46,697 bases of DNA. Origin: Bryobacterales bacterium (GTDB lineage: Bacteria; Acidobacteriota; Terriglobia; Bryobacterales; Bryobacteraceae). The position numbers and the translations under genes were made by a program. Each line of letters begins with the position of its first letter. Position 1 is the stretch's first letter. The stretch is taken from assembly GCA_003167255.1 (NCBI GenBank), contig PMTR01000165.1, positions 1,168 to 47,864 on the forward strand, in the 5' to 3' direction. Positions 1-8,592 of this stretch are shown in pieces. The notes beneath the pieces were generated by a model. The model had not been told where the DNA came from, ran no database searches, and saw only the letters and a program-made list of their open reading frames with translations.

Positions 1-1186
1 GTCGACGGGCGGGCTGGGCAGCACCGGAGGCCGGCTGAAGCCGGCTGCGGCCAGAATTGGCCGCCCCACTCGACCCCGGCAGGCTGGCGCGTTCCATGGC
101 GTCGAGCAACTCCTGGTGGTAGCGATCCAAGGTGAACTTACGGCGCCAGGTGAGGCGCGCGGCGCGAGAAACCTCGGACAGGCGGGAAGGGTCGCCGGTG
201 AGAAGTTCGATGGCCAGGCCGGCCATCTCTTCGGTGGAGCCGGCCAGCCATCCGTCGCGGCCCTCTTCGATGACTTCGGGAATGCCGCCGGAACGAAAAG
301 CGATAACGGGAACTCCGGCGGCGTGGGCTTCGAGGATGACGCGGGTGGTGGCTTCGTGGCCGGCCGAAGGCACCAGCAACAGGTCAACCGAACGGAACGC
401 GGCGTAGATGTCGGTGACCCAGCCGGCGAACTCGACGCCCAACGGGGCCGCGGCCGCGCGCACTTCGGCATCATAGCGTAGCGCGCCGGCCTCTCCAAAC
501 AAAGCGGCGCCATAGACCACGAGACGGCAGCCGGGCAGTGCGCGGCGGATGATGGCGGCGGCGGCCACAAATTCCCGCTGCCCTTTTTCGGGAGCGATGC
601 GGCCGATCAAAGCCACGGTGGGTGGATGCGATGGCGTGCCTGCGGGCGGCGGCGACTCTGGCCCCGCAACACCGTTGTAGATGACACTGATGCGATCGGG
701 CCGGGCGAAGGGGCGCCACGGGTCGGCGACGAAGCGGCAGGCGCCGACCACCCACGCGCCGCACTTCCGCAGGGAAAGGCCCGCCAGTCGCCGCGCGACG
801 CCGGGAAACAGGTAGCTGTGAGAATGGAAAAGTACGGGCGTGCGCAGACGGGCCCAGGCAACGCCAGGGAGCAGGCGGGGACCGTTGACGTAGACCAGAT
901 CGGGAGAGAAGCGGCCAGCGAGACGGCGGATCTGCCGTGCGAGCACCGGAGTGCCGGTGACGAAACGGGCGGCGTCCATGAGCGACTTGCTACCGGAGGT
1001 ATAGGGACCGCAGCGGATGCGGACGGCTTCGAAACCGGCTTCGCGGACGCGGGGGAACAATTCGCCGTCGCCAGGCAGGCCGGCCACCGCTTCCCAGCCC
1101 CGGGCGCGGATGGAGGGAAGCAGTTCCAAGAGACTCTGCTGCGCGCCGCCGGGATCGCTGAACTGATCGAGGAGAAGAAGCTTCAT
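1..1186 (-). CDS. GT4-family glycosyltransferase, 3' end outside window
   Basis: The minus-strand frame is open from the ATG at 1186 to the window edge (395 codons, no stop). The product starts MKLLLLDQFSDPGGAQQSL, a typical GT-B N-terminus. Near the C-terminus are VALIGRIAPEKGQ and GHEATTRVILEAHAAGVPVIA-like segments, the usual GT4 nucleotide-sugar site with an E-x7-E arrangement (here E-A-T-T-R-V-I-L-E). It probably adds a sugar to a lipid-linked repeat unit on the cytoplasmic face. Its ATG overlaps the TGA of the upstream polymerase gene (ATGA), so the two are translationally coupled. The last codons read into a palindromic repeat (31-69), so the C-terminus may be repeat-derived. Donor and acceptor sugars cannot be told. 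Confidence 0.85.
   Translation of the reverse strand, partial: MKLLLLDQFSDPGGAQQSLLELLPSIRARGWEAVAGLPGDGELFPRVREAGFEAVRIRCGPYTSGSKSLMDAARFVTGTPVLARQIRRLAGRFSPDLVYVNGPRLLPGVAWARLRTPVLFHSHSYLFPGVARRLAGLSLRKCGAWVVGACRFVADPWRPFARPDRISVIYNGVAGPESPPPAGTPSHPPTVALIGRIAPEKGQREFVAAAAIIRRALPGCRLVVYGAALFGEAGALRYDAEVRAAAAPLGVEFAGWVTDIYAAFRSVDLLLVPSAGHEATTRVILEAHAAGVPVIAFRSGGIPEVIEEGRDGWLAGSTEEMAGLAIELLTGDPSRLSEVSRAARLTWRRKFTLDRYHQELLDAMERASLPGSSGAANSGRSRLQPASGAAQPARR
31..69. repeat. Half copy of the GTGGGGC-ended palindromic element
   Basis: It contains CCGGCTGAAGCCGG and GGCCAGAATTGGCC and ends GCCCCAC. It matches the right half of the elements at 25587-25706 and 44630-44748. It lies inside the open reading frame of the glycosyltransferase. 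Confidence 0.7.
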
Positions 1187-2571
1187 ACGCGGACGGCGAC
1201 GGCCAGCACACAGAAATAGACGGGCAGGACACGCCAGTAGGTGAGCAGGTCGCCGGAGAGCATCTGGACCATCTGGCCGCACCAGAAGCACAACATCCAG
1301 ACGCCGCAGAAGGAGGCGCGCGCGTCGGGAGAGCGGGTGGCGCGGGCGGCGGCGCGCAGGATGGCGATGTTGAGCCACACCAGGGCGGCCAACCCGAGGA
1401 TGCCGGTTTCGACCAGCAGGCTCAGATACATGTTGTCGGCGACCACCGGCCCGCCGAGATAGCTGCTATAGGGCAGGGTCTTGTAACCGATCCCGAAGAG
1501 GGCCTGCCATGGATTGCCGGCCAGCCAGGCGGCTAGAGTACGCCAACTGGCGACGCGGCCGGAGAGCACGCCCTCCGTAGCAGTGAAAAAATACTCCGCG
1601 GAATTCGACAGGCGCAGCCAATACATTTCGGCGAAGGCCGGAAAGATGCGCCAGACCAGCAAGGCGGCGAGCGAGATGGCGATACTCACGCGGCCGAGCG
1701 GCACGCGGCGGCGATTGCGCCAGGCGAGCACGACGAGCGCGACCAGCACGCACAGCAGAGACGCACGCGAATAAGAGAGCACCAGCGCGGCGAAGAATAC
1801 GGCGCCCGCGGCCAACAGCGCCTTGCGCGATACGGGCGATTCGGCGCGGGGCCGCGAGAAGGCCACGGCGATCATCACCAGGAAGAAGGCACAGAAATTT
1901 CCGAGCGTGCTGGCTTCATAGAACAGGCCTTGGGCGCGGCGGTAGACGCCGGAATCGAGCCAGACGAATTGGGGGCCGTAACCGGCCGGCGCGGGGAACT
2001 GAAAATAGAAGTCGACGCAGGCAAACAGGGCGGCGGCCGCGGCGATCCAAAACAGGCATCTCAGGCTGACGGGCGAGTGACGTCCGGGGCCGTAGGCGGT
2101 ATAGAAGAAGACGTAAACCGAGAGTCCAAACAGCGCCACGCGGGCGAGACTTCCGGCGGCGGCTTCGGCGCCGGAGTGAAAAGCGGCCGGCGCCACACTG
2201 ACGAGCAGAGCGCCCAAGAGCGCCACGAAGGCCGAGGCCAGCCCCGACGGAATGAAACGCCACGCGGGCAGCCACAGCAGCCCGGCGAAGATGCCGAGCG
2301 AGGCGATCACCAGGCAGAGATGCGGCCCGGAATCACCGATGGGGATGGGGAGCGGCGGCGTCAGTAGCGCCACCGCTAGAAACACAGTGAGCCAGCGCGC
2401 GGGCGTGGCGAGCATCCACCAAACGAGCGGCAGCAGCGCGGCCGGCGCGGCCAGCACGGCTTTGGCGGGAAGACCGGGAGCCAGCGCAATGGCGGCGGCC
2501 CACACACCCAGGACGATGGGAGCGAGCAGCCGGCCGCGAGCCCCGGCGGTTACGGCGCTGGCGTTATCCAT
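1183..2571 (-). CDS. O-antigen ligase/polymerase-like membrane protein
   Basis: An integral membrane protein of about 462 residues, with about a dozen hydrophobic segments. A long periplasmic loop lies before a VVADNMYLSLLVETGILGL segment, the usual Wzy_C/O-antigen ligase signature (D-N-x-Y-L, G-I-x-G-L). It probably polymerises or ligates lipid-linked glycan in the periplasm. I chose the ATG at 2571 (MDNASAVTAG), which overlaps the end of the chain-length gene by 8 bases after an AAAGG-like site; an in-frame start at 2619 would overlap by 56 bases. It is followed by the GT4 gene with an ATGA overlap. Ligase and polymerase cannot be separated from sequence alone. Confidence 0.8.
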   Translation of the reverse strand: MDNASAVTAGARGRLLAPIVLGVWAAAIALAPGLPAKAVLAAPAALLPLVWWMLATPARWLTVFLAVALLTPPLPIPIGDSGPHLCLVIASLGIFAGLLWLPAWRFIPSGLASAFVALLGALLVSVAPAAFHSGAEAAAGSLARVALFGLSVYVFFYTAYGPGRHSPVSLRCLFWIAAAAALFACVDFYFQFPAPAGYGPQFVWLDSGVYRRAQGLFYEASTLGNFCAFFLVMIAVAFSRPRAESPVSRKALLAAGAVFFAALVLSYSRASLLCVLVALVVLAWRNRRRVPLGRVSIAISLAALLVWRIFPAFAEMYWLRLSNSAEYFFTATEGVLSGRVASWRTLAAWLAGNPWQALFGIGYKTLPYSSYLGGPVVADNMYLSLLVETGILGLAALVWLNIAILRAAARATRSPDARASFCGVWMLCFWCGQMVQMLSGDLLTYWRVLPVYFCVLAVAVRV

Positions 2572-3691
2572 CCCGGCCTTTCGCGACAGAGTGGAACTCC
2601 GTGCGGCGCCCGCCGGCACGCTGCTCCTGGTAGCTCAAGGCGAAAGTGAGATACAAAATCGGCAGCACCAGACCGAGCAGCAACGCGGCGGCGACGTTGA
2701 GCGGCAGGTTGGGAGAGGAAGGCCGCTCGGGCACGACGCCGGGATCAATGATCTTCAAACGATCTCCGCGGTAGCCGGCCTCGCCGCGCGTCTCGCGAAG
2801 ACGCGTTTCGAGAGAGCCGAGCGCGGCCTGCGCGTCTTTGCGATCGGCTTCCATTTTGTCGCGGTGGGCCATGCGAAGCGCCAGGAGTTTTTCGCGTTCG
2901 GCATTCTGGCGGTCGATGGCCTGCAACTGCTTGCGCATTTCTTCGAGGCGGGCGGAGGCGTCGGCGGCTTCCTGGCGGGCATCGGTCTGCTGAGCGTCGG
3001 TGAGGTGCTTCTGGCGCTCGGCGGAATCGGCGATCTCGAGCTCGGTGGACTGCATCTGCTGCTGGACGGTGGAGCGCAGATTCCCGGCCTGGCTCATGGC
3101 ACCCTGGAGGGCGTCCACCGGTTCTTCGGCGAGCAAGTGGGCCCAGGCGGCGTCGACGGCGGTCAGGCTGGCGCGCGCGTCGCGCTCCTGGCGGGCGATG
3201 CCTTCCACCAGATCCTGGTCGCCTTCGACCACCATGGTACGGTTGATGTCGACGGTAGCCTGAGCCAGATAGCGGGCGATAGCCAGGGCCTTGGCGGCAT
3301 CGGGCAAAGTGACGGCGATCTCGAGGATGCGGGTATTGCGCACGATACCGACGCGCAGGACGCGCTTCTTGATGGTTTCGATGGGGCGCGTGCCGAATAG
3401 CGCGCGGAGCTGGAACTGGCCGATGGCTCTCTGAAAAAGCTGATCGCCGGCGGCGAAATGTTCGTAAGTCTTGAGGGATTCCAGATAGATGGGGGAGACG
3501 GTCATGGCGGCGCGGAGGTCGGAGCCCGCCGGCGGCTCTATGACGATTTGAGTGACGGCGGTGTATTGACGCTCCATCGCCAGGCTGACTGCCAGTGCGA
3601 GAGCAACGGCGACCACGCAACTGATGGCGATCCACTGCCAGTGAGAGCGGATGTAACTGGTGTAACGAAGGACGTCGAATGACTCGGACAT
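2564..3691 (-). CDS. Wzz/GumC-type polysaccharide chain-length protein
   Basis: 375 residues. An N-terminal membrane segment (about 19-39, WIAISCVVAVALALAVSLAM) precedes a periplasmic region with an IVIEPP strand. A long Gln/Glu/Arg-rich coiled coil spans about 170-300, and a second membrane segment (NVAAALLLGLVLPILYLTF) follows a P-rich motif (RPSSPNLPLN). This is the Wzz/PCP layout, without a fused tyrosine-kinase domain. It would set glycan chain length with the adjoining polymerase. An AGGA site sits just upstream of the ATG at 3691. First gene of the minus-strand operon; only 26 bases separate it from the divergent gene at 3718. Confidence 0.82.
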   Translation of the reverse strand: MSESFDVLRYTSYIRSHWQWIAISCVVAVALALAVSLAMERQYTAVTQIVIEPPAGSDLRAAMTVSPIYLESLKTYEHFAAGDQLFQRAIGQFQLRALFGTRPIETIKKRVLRVGIVRNTRILEIAVTLPDAAKALAIARYLAQATVDINRTMVVEGDQDLVEGIARQERDARASLTAVDAAWAHLLAEEPVDALQGAMSQAGNLRSTVQQQMQSTELEIADSAERQKHLTDAQQTDARQEAADASARLEEMRKQLQAIDRQNAEREKLLALRMAHRDKMEADRKDAQAALGSLETRLRETRGEAGYRGDRLKIIDPGVVPERPSSPNLPLNVAAALLLGLVLPILYLTFALSYQEQRAGGRRTEFHSVAKGRDG

Positions 3692-3717
3692 CGAATTCCT
3701 GAGATAGTGTAACCGAT

Positions 3718-5535
3718 ATGGGTTTGTTACAGGCCGCCTTAGTAGGTGTGATTGCGTTAATTATTACGCCCGGCCGGATGTTTTACTTCGATGTAGCGCC
3801 CAAGGTGGCCATCCTGCTGGTGGGAACCGCCGCGCTCCTTATCGGAAGCACGCGGCAGCGATCGATTCCCCGCCCTTACACCTTTTGGGTTTGGCTGGCG
3901 GCGAGCCTGGTGTCACTGGGAGTATCGACGGCTTTCTCGGCAAATCGGGCGCTATCGGTATTTGGCAGCACGTGGCGGGAATACGGCGCGGTGACGCAGA
4001 CGGCGGTGCTGCTGTTCGCGGCGATGGTGGCTTGGAACGCGGCGGGCCGCGAGGATCGAGTGAAGACGATGCTCCGCGCGGTGGCTGCGGCGGCGCTGGC
4101 GAGCGGGGCGTACGGCATTGCACAGTACTTCGGATGGGACCCGTTCCAACCGGCGGCAGCGTACCACGTGGGCGAGGGAATCTGGACGATTGTGCGGCCG
4201 CCGGGAACCATGGGCTACGCCAGCTATTTCGCGACGTGGCTGTTGATGGCGGTGTTCCTGAGCCTGGCTTTGGCGCAATGGGAGACGCGCGCGCCGTGGA
4301 GGCGGATGGCGGCGGCCGCGGCGGCGGTGGCGCTTGTGGCGATGCTTCTGACGGGCACGCGCGCGGCGGTGCTGGGCCTGGGGGCGGGCGGCGCGCTGTG
4401 GGTGTGGTGGAGCGGGTACCGGATCCCGCGCCGGGTGGTGGCGGCGGCGGCGATGCTGGCGGTGTGCGGCGTGGGTTTCTACGTTTCTCGACCGGGACGG
4501 CAACTGCGCAGCCGGGTGCGGTGGTTCGTGGAGGATCCCTGGGGCGGCGCGCGGCCGCTGCTGTGGCGCGACAGTTTGCGGATGGGGATCGCGCGGCCGG
4601 TGGCGGGCTACGGGCCGGAAGTTTTCAGCGGCACTTTCCCGCACTTCGAATCGAAGGAACTCGCCGAGGCCTACCCGAACTTCGCGCACGAATCGCCGCA
4701 CAACATGTTTCTGGACGCGCTGGTTGCGCAGGGAATTCCGGGGCTCGTGGTGTTGTTCGGGTTGTGCGGCGCGGGCTTCGCGGCCGCATGGCGGCTGAGG
4801 CGGCGGAACCCGCAGGTGGCGGCGTGCCTGGCGGCGGCTCTGGCGGCGGGAATCGTGAGCCAGCAGTTCACGGCCATGACCGTGCCCACGGCGGTCCTTT
4901 TTTTCACCACGATCGCGTTGGCGGTGGGGCTCGCGAGCGATCGATCGCCGTCGCGCCCGAACATCGCGTGGGTGGCGGCGGCGCCGGTGATCGGGCTGGC
5001 GCTGGCTTACTTAGCTTTTCGCCTGGTGGCCGCGGACCTTGCGCTGGAGGAGACCAAGCGCAGCCTGGATGCCGCCGATCTGCGCGCGGCCTCCGCGGCG
5101 TATGAGAGCTACGGGCGCTGGCGGCTGCCGGGAGCGGGCGCCGACCTGTGGTACTCCCGGGCGTTGATGGACCTGGCGCGGAAGAGCAGCGACATGGCGC
5201 TGATCGAGCGGGCTTTTGTGCAGTCCGAAGGTGCCGCCGAGCGCGCCATCCAAGGAGCCGAGGAGCCGTTCAACGCGTGGTACAACGCGGCGCAACTGAC
5301 GGCGCTCGAAAACAACTACGCGGGCACGGAGCGGTGTTTGCGGGCGGCTATCCTGGCGCATCCTTACTGGTTCAAACCGCATTGGATGCTGGCGCAAGTG
5401 CTGGCCCTGCAAACGCGCGGGGAAGAGGCCGAGCGGGAAGCGAGGCTGGCCGTCGACCTCGACGGCGGCAAGGATCGGGAAGTGGTGGAAACCTTGCGGC
5501 AGATCCGCGAGCGGGTGAGTTCGCACGCGCCGTAA
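3718..5535 (+). CDS. O-antigen ligase-like membrane protein with TPR-like tail
   Basis: 605 residues. The first 430 hold many membrane segments and the Wzy_C motif region (HESPHNMFLDALVAQGIPGL). The last ~150 are soluble and helical (ALEETKRSLDAADLRAASAA, then AWYNAAQLTALENNYAGTE and HPYWFKPHWMLAQVLALQTR), reading as degenerate TPR repeats. Proteins of this shape are annotated as O-antigen ligase family or tetratricopeptide membrane proteins. It may polymerise the same glycan as the divergent operon. No clear ribosome site precedes the ATG; a later in-frame ATG at 3778 would lose the first hydrophobic segment. Confidence 0.75.
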   Translation: MGLLQAALVGVIALIITPGRMFYFDVAPKVAILLVGTAALLIGSTRQRSIPRPYTFWVWLAASLVSLGVSTAFSANRALSVFGSTWREYGAVTQTAVLLFAAMVAWNAAGREDRVKTMLRAVAAAALASGAYGIAQYFGWDPFQPAAAYHVGEGIWTIVRPPGTMGYASYFATWLLMAVFLSLALAQWETRAPWRRMAAAAAAVALVAMLLTGTRAAVLGLGAGGALWVWWSGYRIPRRVVAAAAMLAVCGVGFYVSRPGRQLRSRVRWFVEDPWGGARPLLWRDSLRMGIARPVAGYGPEVFSGTFPHFESKELAEAYPNFAHESPHNMFLDALVAQGIPGLVVLFGLCGAGFAAAWRLRRRNPQVAACLAAALAAGIVSQQFTAMTVPTAVLFFTTIALAVGLASDRSPSRPNIAWVAAAPVIGLALAYLAFRLVAADLALEETKRSLDAADLRAASAAYESYGRWRLPGAGADLWYSRALMDLARKSSDMALIERAFVQSEGAAERAIQGAEEPFNAWYNAAQLTALENNYAGTERCLRAAILAHPYWFKPHWMLAQVLALQTRGEEAEREARLAVDLDGGKDREVVETLRQIRERVSSHAP

Positions 5536-5537
5536 TC

Positions 5538-5635
5538 GTGGGGCAGGCGCTTTCGCCTGCCAACCGCCGCACTCGACCAGGAGAGTTTTCTACGGCAGAA
5601 CACCTGGAGTTGGCAGGCGAAAGCGCCGGCCCCAC
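5538..5635. repeat. 98-bp MITE-like element with 27-bp inverted ends
   Basis: The left end (5538-5564) and right end (5609-5635) are inverted copies differing at one base. Each starts GTGGGGC and holds an inner hairpin AGGCG-CTTT-CGCCT. There is no coding capacity. It follows directly on the stop codon of the upstream gene. The same arm recurs alone at 6861-6887 and, diverged, at 23695-23721. Confidence 0.8.
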
Positions 5636-5860
5636 AGAGCAGCAAAGCCGCAACCGAACGAACGAAGAAAAGACTTCACCGCGGAGGCGCCGAGGCGCGG
5701 AGAAAGGCAAAGAACAAGAGCCAAAACCGGGAGTGAGGAGGTAGCAGCACTTGCGCCTTCCCGTGGTGGAGCGCGGAGGAAGCAGAGAACGCGGAGGAAG
5801 CGGAGAACCGAATTGCCGCGAGCGTGATGAATTCGTCGCAAGGAAAAAAGAAACTGAGAG
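5636..5860. other. Purine-rich, gene-free stretch with an 18-bp tandem repeat
   Basis: No gene is visible. It is G/A-rich and contains GCGGAGGAAGCAGAGAAC at 5773-5790, followed at once by a one-mismatch copy at 5791-5808. Similar CGCGGAG-type stretches lie at 5680-5710. It resembles intergenic repeat debris; no function is proposed. Confidence 0.5.
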
Positions 5861-5888
5861 TTGTAATTGTACTTAGCAATCGTAAATT
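5861..5888 (+). promoter_or_regulatory. Candidate sigma-70-like promoter of the TIGR03437 gene
   Basis: TTGTAA (5861-5866), a 16-base spacer and TAAATT (5883-5888) stand out in an AT-rich patch within GC-rich DNA. The start codon lies about 60 bases downstream, with GAGGGG just before it. Confidence 0.4.
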
Positions 5889-5949
5889 CTAGAGCCGATT
5901 GGTTGTAAGGCCCGCGGCCGCAGCTTAGAATTGAACCAGCGAGGGGCTC

Positions 5950-6819
5950 ATGAAATCGACTTTGATCTCAGCAGTACTGCTATTGGCGGGCGCGGCCGCC
6001 GGATTTGCCCAGGCGCCGCAGCATCCGCTGGCCTCGGTCTTCGGACCGAGGATTGCAGCGTCTTTGACGTTCACGGATAGCGCGCCGGTATCCACCCAGA
6101 TTCTGAACGCCACCGGCGAGGCGGCCACGATTTCGCAGAATACCTGGGTGGAGATCAAAGGGAGCAATCTCTCGCAGACCACGCGCATCTGGGGCGGCGG
6201 CGACTTCGTGAATGGGCAGATGCCCACGTCTCTCGATGGTGTGAGCGCCACGGTCAACAACAAGCCGGCGTACATTTACTTCATCAGCCCGGCGCAGGTC
6301 AACATCCTGACGCCGCTCGATTCCTCCGCCGGAACCGTACCGGTGCAGGTGAAGACGGCGTCCGGCACGAGCTCAATCACGAACGTGACAATGCAGCAGA
6401 ACTCGCTGGGCTTCTTCGCATTCAATAGCGACAAGTACGCTGCGGCGCTCCACGGCGCCGGGGATTGCGTGAACGTGAACGCGGGCACCTGTTACCTGGG
6501 CCCGACGAGCCTCTATCCCGGCCTCACGACGCCGGCCAAGCCGGGTGAGACCCTGGTGCTCTACGCCAACGGGTTCGGCCTGACGGACACAGCGATCGCG
6601 CCGGGAGCGGCGAGCCAGAGCGGCAACCTTACTACAAAGCCAGTGGTCACCATCGGCGGCCTTCCCTGCCAGGTGGTTTTCGCCGGCCTGGTGGCGGTGG
6701 GCCAGTTCCAGTTCAACGTGGTGGTTCCGGCTGCCGCGCCCGACGGCAATAATGCGCTCTCCGCGACGTACAACGGCTCCACGACACATCCCGGCGTGTT
6801 TGTCACGGTGCAGCACTAA
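5950..6819 (+). CDS. Secreted TIGR03437-family protein
   Basis: 289 residues with a clear signal peptide (MKSTLISAVLLLAGAAAGFA, cut near A-Q). The mature part has two related beta-rich halves. The first includes NTWVEIKGSNLSQTTRIW, INILTPLD-like and VQVKTASGTS segments. The second includes KPGETLVLYANGFGLTDTAI and FQFNVVVPAAAPDGNNALS. This is the paralogous domain TIGR03437, known from Solibacter usitatus and relatives, where it usually forms the C-terminus of larger extracellular proteins. Here it is almost the whole protein. The function of the family is unknown; a role in cell-surface adhesion or scaffolding is a guess. A GAGGGG ribosome site sits seven bases before the ATG. Confidence 0.85.
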   Translation: MKSTLISAVLLLAGAAAGFAQAPQHPLASVFGPRIAASLTFTDSAPVSTQILNATGEAATISQNTWVEIKGSNLSQTTRIWGGGDFVNGQMPTSLDGVSATVNNKPAYIYFISPAQVNILTPLDSSAGTVPVQVKTASGTSSITNVTMQQNSLGFFAFNSDKYAAALHGAGDCVNVNAGTCYLGPTSLYPGLTTPAKPGETLVLYANGFGLTDTAIAPGAASQSGNLTTKPVVTIGGLPCQVVFAGLVAVGQFQFNVVVPAAAPDGNNALSATYNGSTTHPGVFVTVQH

Positions 6820-6860
6820 GTACACCGTTTCATCAATACACTCTCGTATTCTGCGAAGAT

Positions 6861-6887
6861 GTTGGCAGGCGAAAGCGCCTGCCCCAC
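6861..6887. repeat. 27-bp solo arm of the GTGGGGC repeat
   Basis: The perfect hairpin GGCAGGCG-AAAG-CGCCTGCC followed by CCAC is the right arm of the element at 5538-5635. It lies between two convergent genes and could act as a bidirectional terminator hairpin, though it has no T-tract. Confidence 0.7.
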
Positions 6888-6896
6888 AAAACGCAA

Positions 6897-8543
6897 TCAA
6901 CTCGCCTTACTTACCGGCTCCTTCTCGGTCAGCTTGTCAAGTGCGGATTGCATTTGGTGTACCCATCCGGCGGTTTCCGACTCCAGGGTCTTCTCGGTTT
7001 GATCCACCAGCAGGTCGATATTGCTCAGCCTGCCCTTTTCCCACCGGGAGAGGGCCGTCCACCATGTTTCGATGTTCCTCAAACTGGCCAGCGTTTGATT
7101 GTACTGGACCAGCGACGTCTCCACCTGGTCGACCTGCAGCTTGGTGGTAAGTCCAGTGACAACGGCCGTTGCCAGCGCTACCCAGATGTCAAACTTGATA
7201 GCGGCCAGCAAGGTCCCCGTCCCGCCTGCCACATAGATCAGCACTTGCATCCAGGTGAGCTGCACCGCTAACTGCCGGGTCTTCCCGATGTAGAAAGCGG
7301 TCTGATCGCGAAGTCGAACCGATACATACTCATCAGGCGCAAGAAATGTCTCGCGCTTTGTATCTCGCGTGGGACGCAACTCCAGATGGGTTTTATTGAC
7401 CTCGCTCTGCTCCAGCGCGGCAGTAATATCCTTCACTTTCGCCGCCAACTTCGATTCTCGTGAGTCCTGCAGGCACTGCGCATCGCCATACACGCCGGCC
7501 CGCGCCCGGAACCGGAAGATCTCACGCTTGAGCGCCTCAGCGGATCCGCGCAGCAGAATCCATTTGGTTCCGTCGCGAAAGTGGCTGTTGTAGGCGCCAA
7601 TGATTGAGATGGCAATTGGCGTCAGAATCATCAGGAAATGCAAGCTTCCTTTCGGGATATACCAGGTGTGAAGATAAGCCGCCAGCCGCGGGGGCGCCGT
7701 TACCGTCAGGATCGCCAAGAGCGCCGCCTGCACGGCCAGGAGAATGAGCGTCATTTCCAGGCTTCGGAAACGCCTCTGCCGCACCCGCGCTGCCATATCC
7801 ATTTCGTCGAGCCGCGCCCAGGCTACCTGAAGCGTGGCGCCGACCGTTTCGGGACGGGCGTCGATCCGGCCAAACACAATCCGGGTTAAATCGTCGGTGG
7901 GGGCGTCGATCGAAGAGGGATAGACGATTGCGGTTTCTACGATCTCGCGGAGCTCGGGATCCACCGGCGCCGCCGGCAGGGTACCGTCGGCACGGCGGGT
8001 GATCGCGTCCGTAATCTGGTCCGCAAGGCCGCCCGTCTCACTGATCACCAACACCGGCCAGCCACGCCGCGCGCACCGGACGGCGGCTTTCTTTTCGGCG
8101 TCTTTGCCCCCGAAGAGCACCACTAGAACCGGTTTCTCACCCGATCCGTCCTTGACCAGTTGCTCGGCAATCTGAAAGGTCCACTTACAGCCATCAGACC
8201 ACGCAGCAGGTAAGCGCAATACGACATCGTGGTTCGCCTCCACGTCGGTTTCAGCCCGGTCGTGGGGAATGACCCCGAGTACCGGCGGCATCTGATCCTG
8301 ATCCAGCGCCGCCCGCCCCAGGAGCGCCGCACAGCCGGAAGATCTCGCGTCATCCAGCACCAGCGCACCCGGATCGAGCGCCCCGGGAACGATGACGCGG
8401 CTCATGATGGATAACACTTGATCGTCCAGGGCCGGATCGTAGTCCCCCAGCAGGATGATCAAGGAGCGCGGCGGGAACTGCAGTTCGCCTACCGTGATTT
8501 CGATGGGCTTCGTCGGGTCAAGATCAATAATCTTTTGTGGCAT
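6897..8543 (-). CDS. LSDAT (TRPM-like SLOG) domain fused to SLATT/DUF4231 membrane module
   Basis: 548 residues. The N-terminal ~225 form a Rossmann-type domain. It has VLVVLFGGKDAEKKAAVRC (139-157) and WPVLVISETGGLADQITDAI (162-181). The T-G-G-x-A-D segment is the hallmark of the prokaryotic LSDAT branch of SLOG, homologous to the nucleotide-sensing N-terminus of TRPM channels. Two hydrophobic hairpins follow (about 262-317 and 430-468). Between them is GSAEALKREIFRFRARAG (333-350), characteristic of DUF4231/SLATT, a predicted pore-forming effector family. Inferred role: binding a nucleotide signal opens or assembles a membrane pore. It is the second gene of an operon, 49 bases after the TIR gene, which could supply the signal. 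No clear ribosome site is seen before the ATG. Confidence 0.8.
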   Translation of the reverse strand: MPQKIIDLDPTKPIEITVGELQFPPRSLIILLGDYDPALDDQVLSIMSRVIVPGALDPGALVLDDARSSGCAALLGRAALDQDQMPPVLGVIPHDRAETDVEANHDVVLRLPAAWSDGCKWTFQIAEQLVKDGSGEKPVLVVLFGGKDAEKKAAVRCARRGWPVLVISETGGLADQITDAITRRADGTLPAAPVDPELREIVETAIVYPSSIDAPTDDLTRIVFGRIDARPETVGATLQVAWARLDEMDMAARVRQRRFRSLEMTLILLAVQAALLAILTVTAPPRLAAYLHTWYIPKGSLHFLMILTPIAISIIGAYNSHFRDGTKWILLRGSAEALKREIFRFRARAGVYGDAQCLQDSRESKLAAKVKDITAALEQSEVNKTHLELRPTRDTKRETFLAPDEYVSVRLRDQTAFYIGKTRQLAVQLTWMQVLIYVAGGTGTLLAAIKFDIWVALATAVVTGLTTKLQVDQVETSLVQYNQTLASLRNIETWWTALSRWEKGRLSNIDLLVDQTEKTLESETAGWVHQMQSALDKLTEKEPVSKAS

Positions 8544-8592
8544 GCGGGTTCGCCGATATGGCGGATATCATACTATAAGAATTGCGGTTCGC

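Noticed and set aside
5773-5808. Start of a CRISPR or tandem-repeat array
   Set aside because: Only two 18-bp copies without spacers; the surrounding sequence is simply purine-rich.
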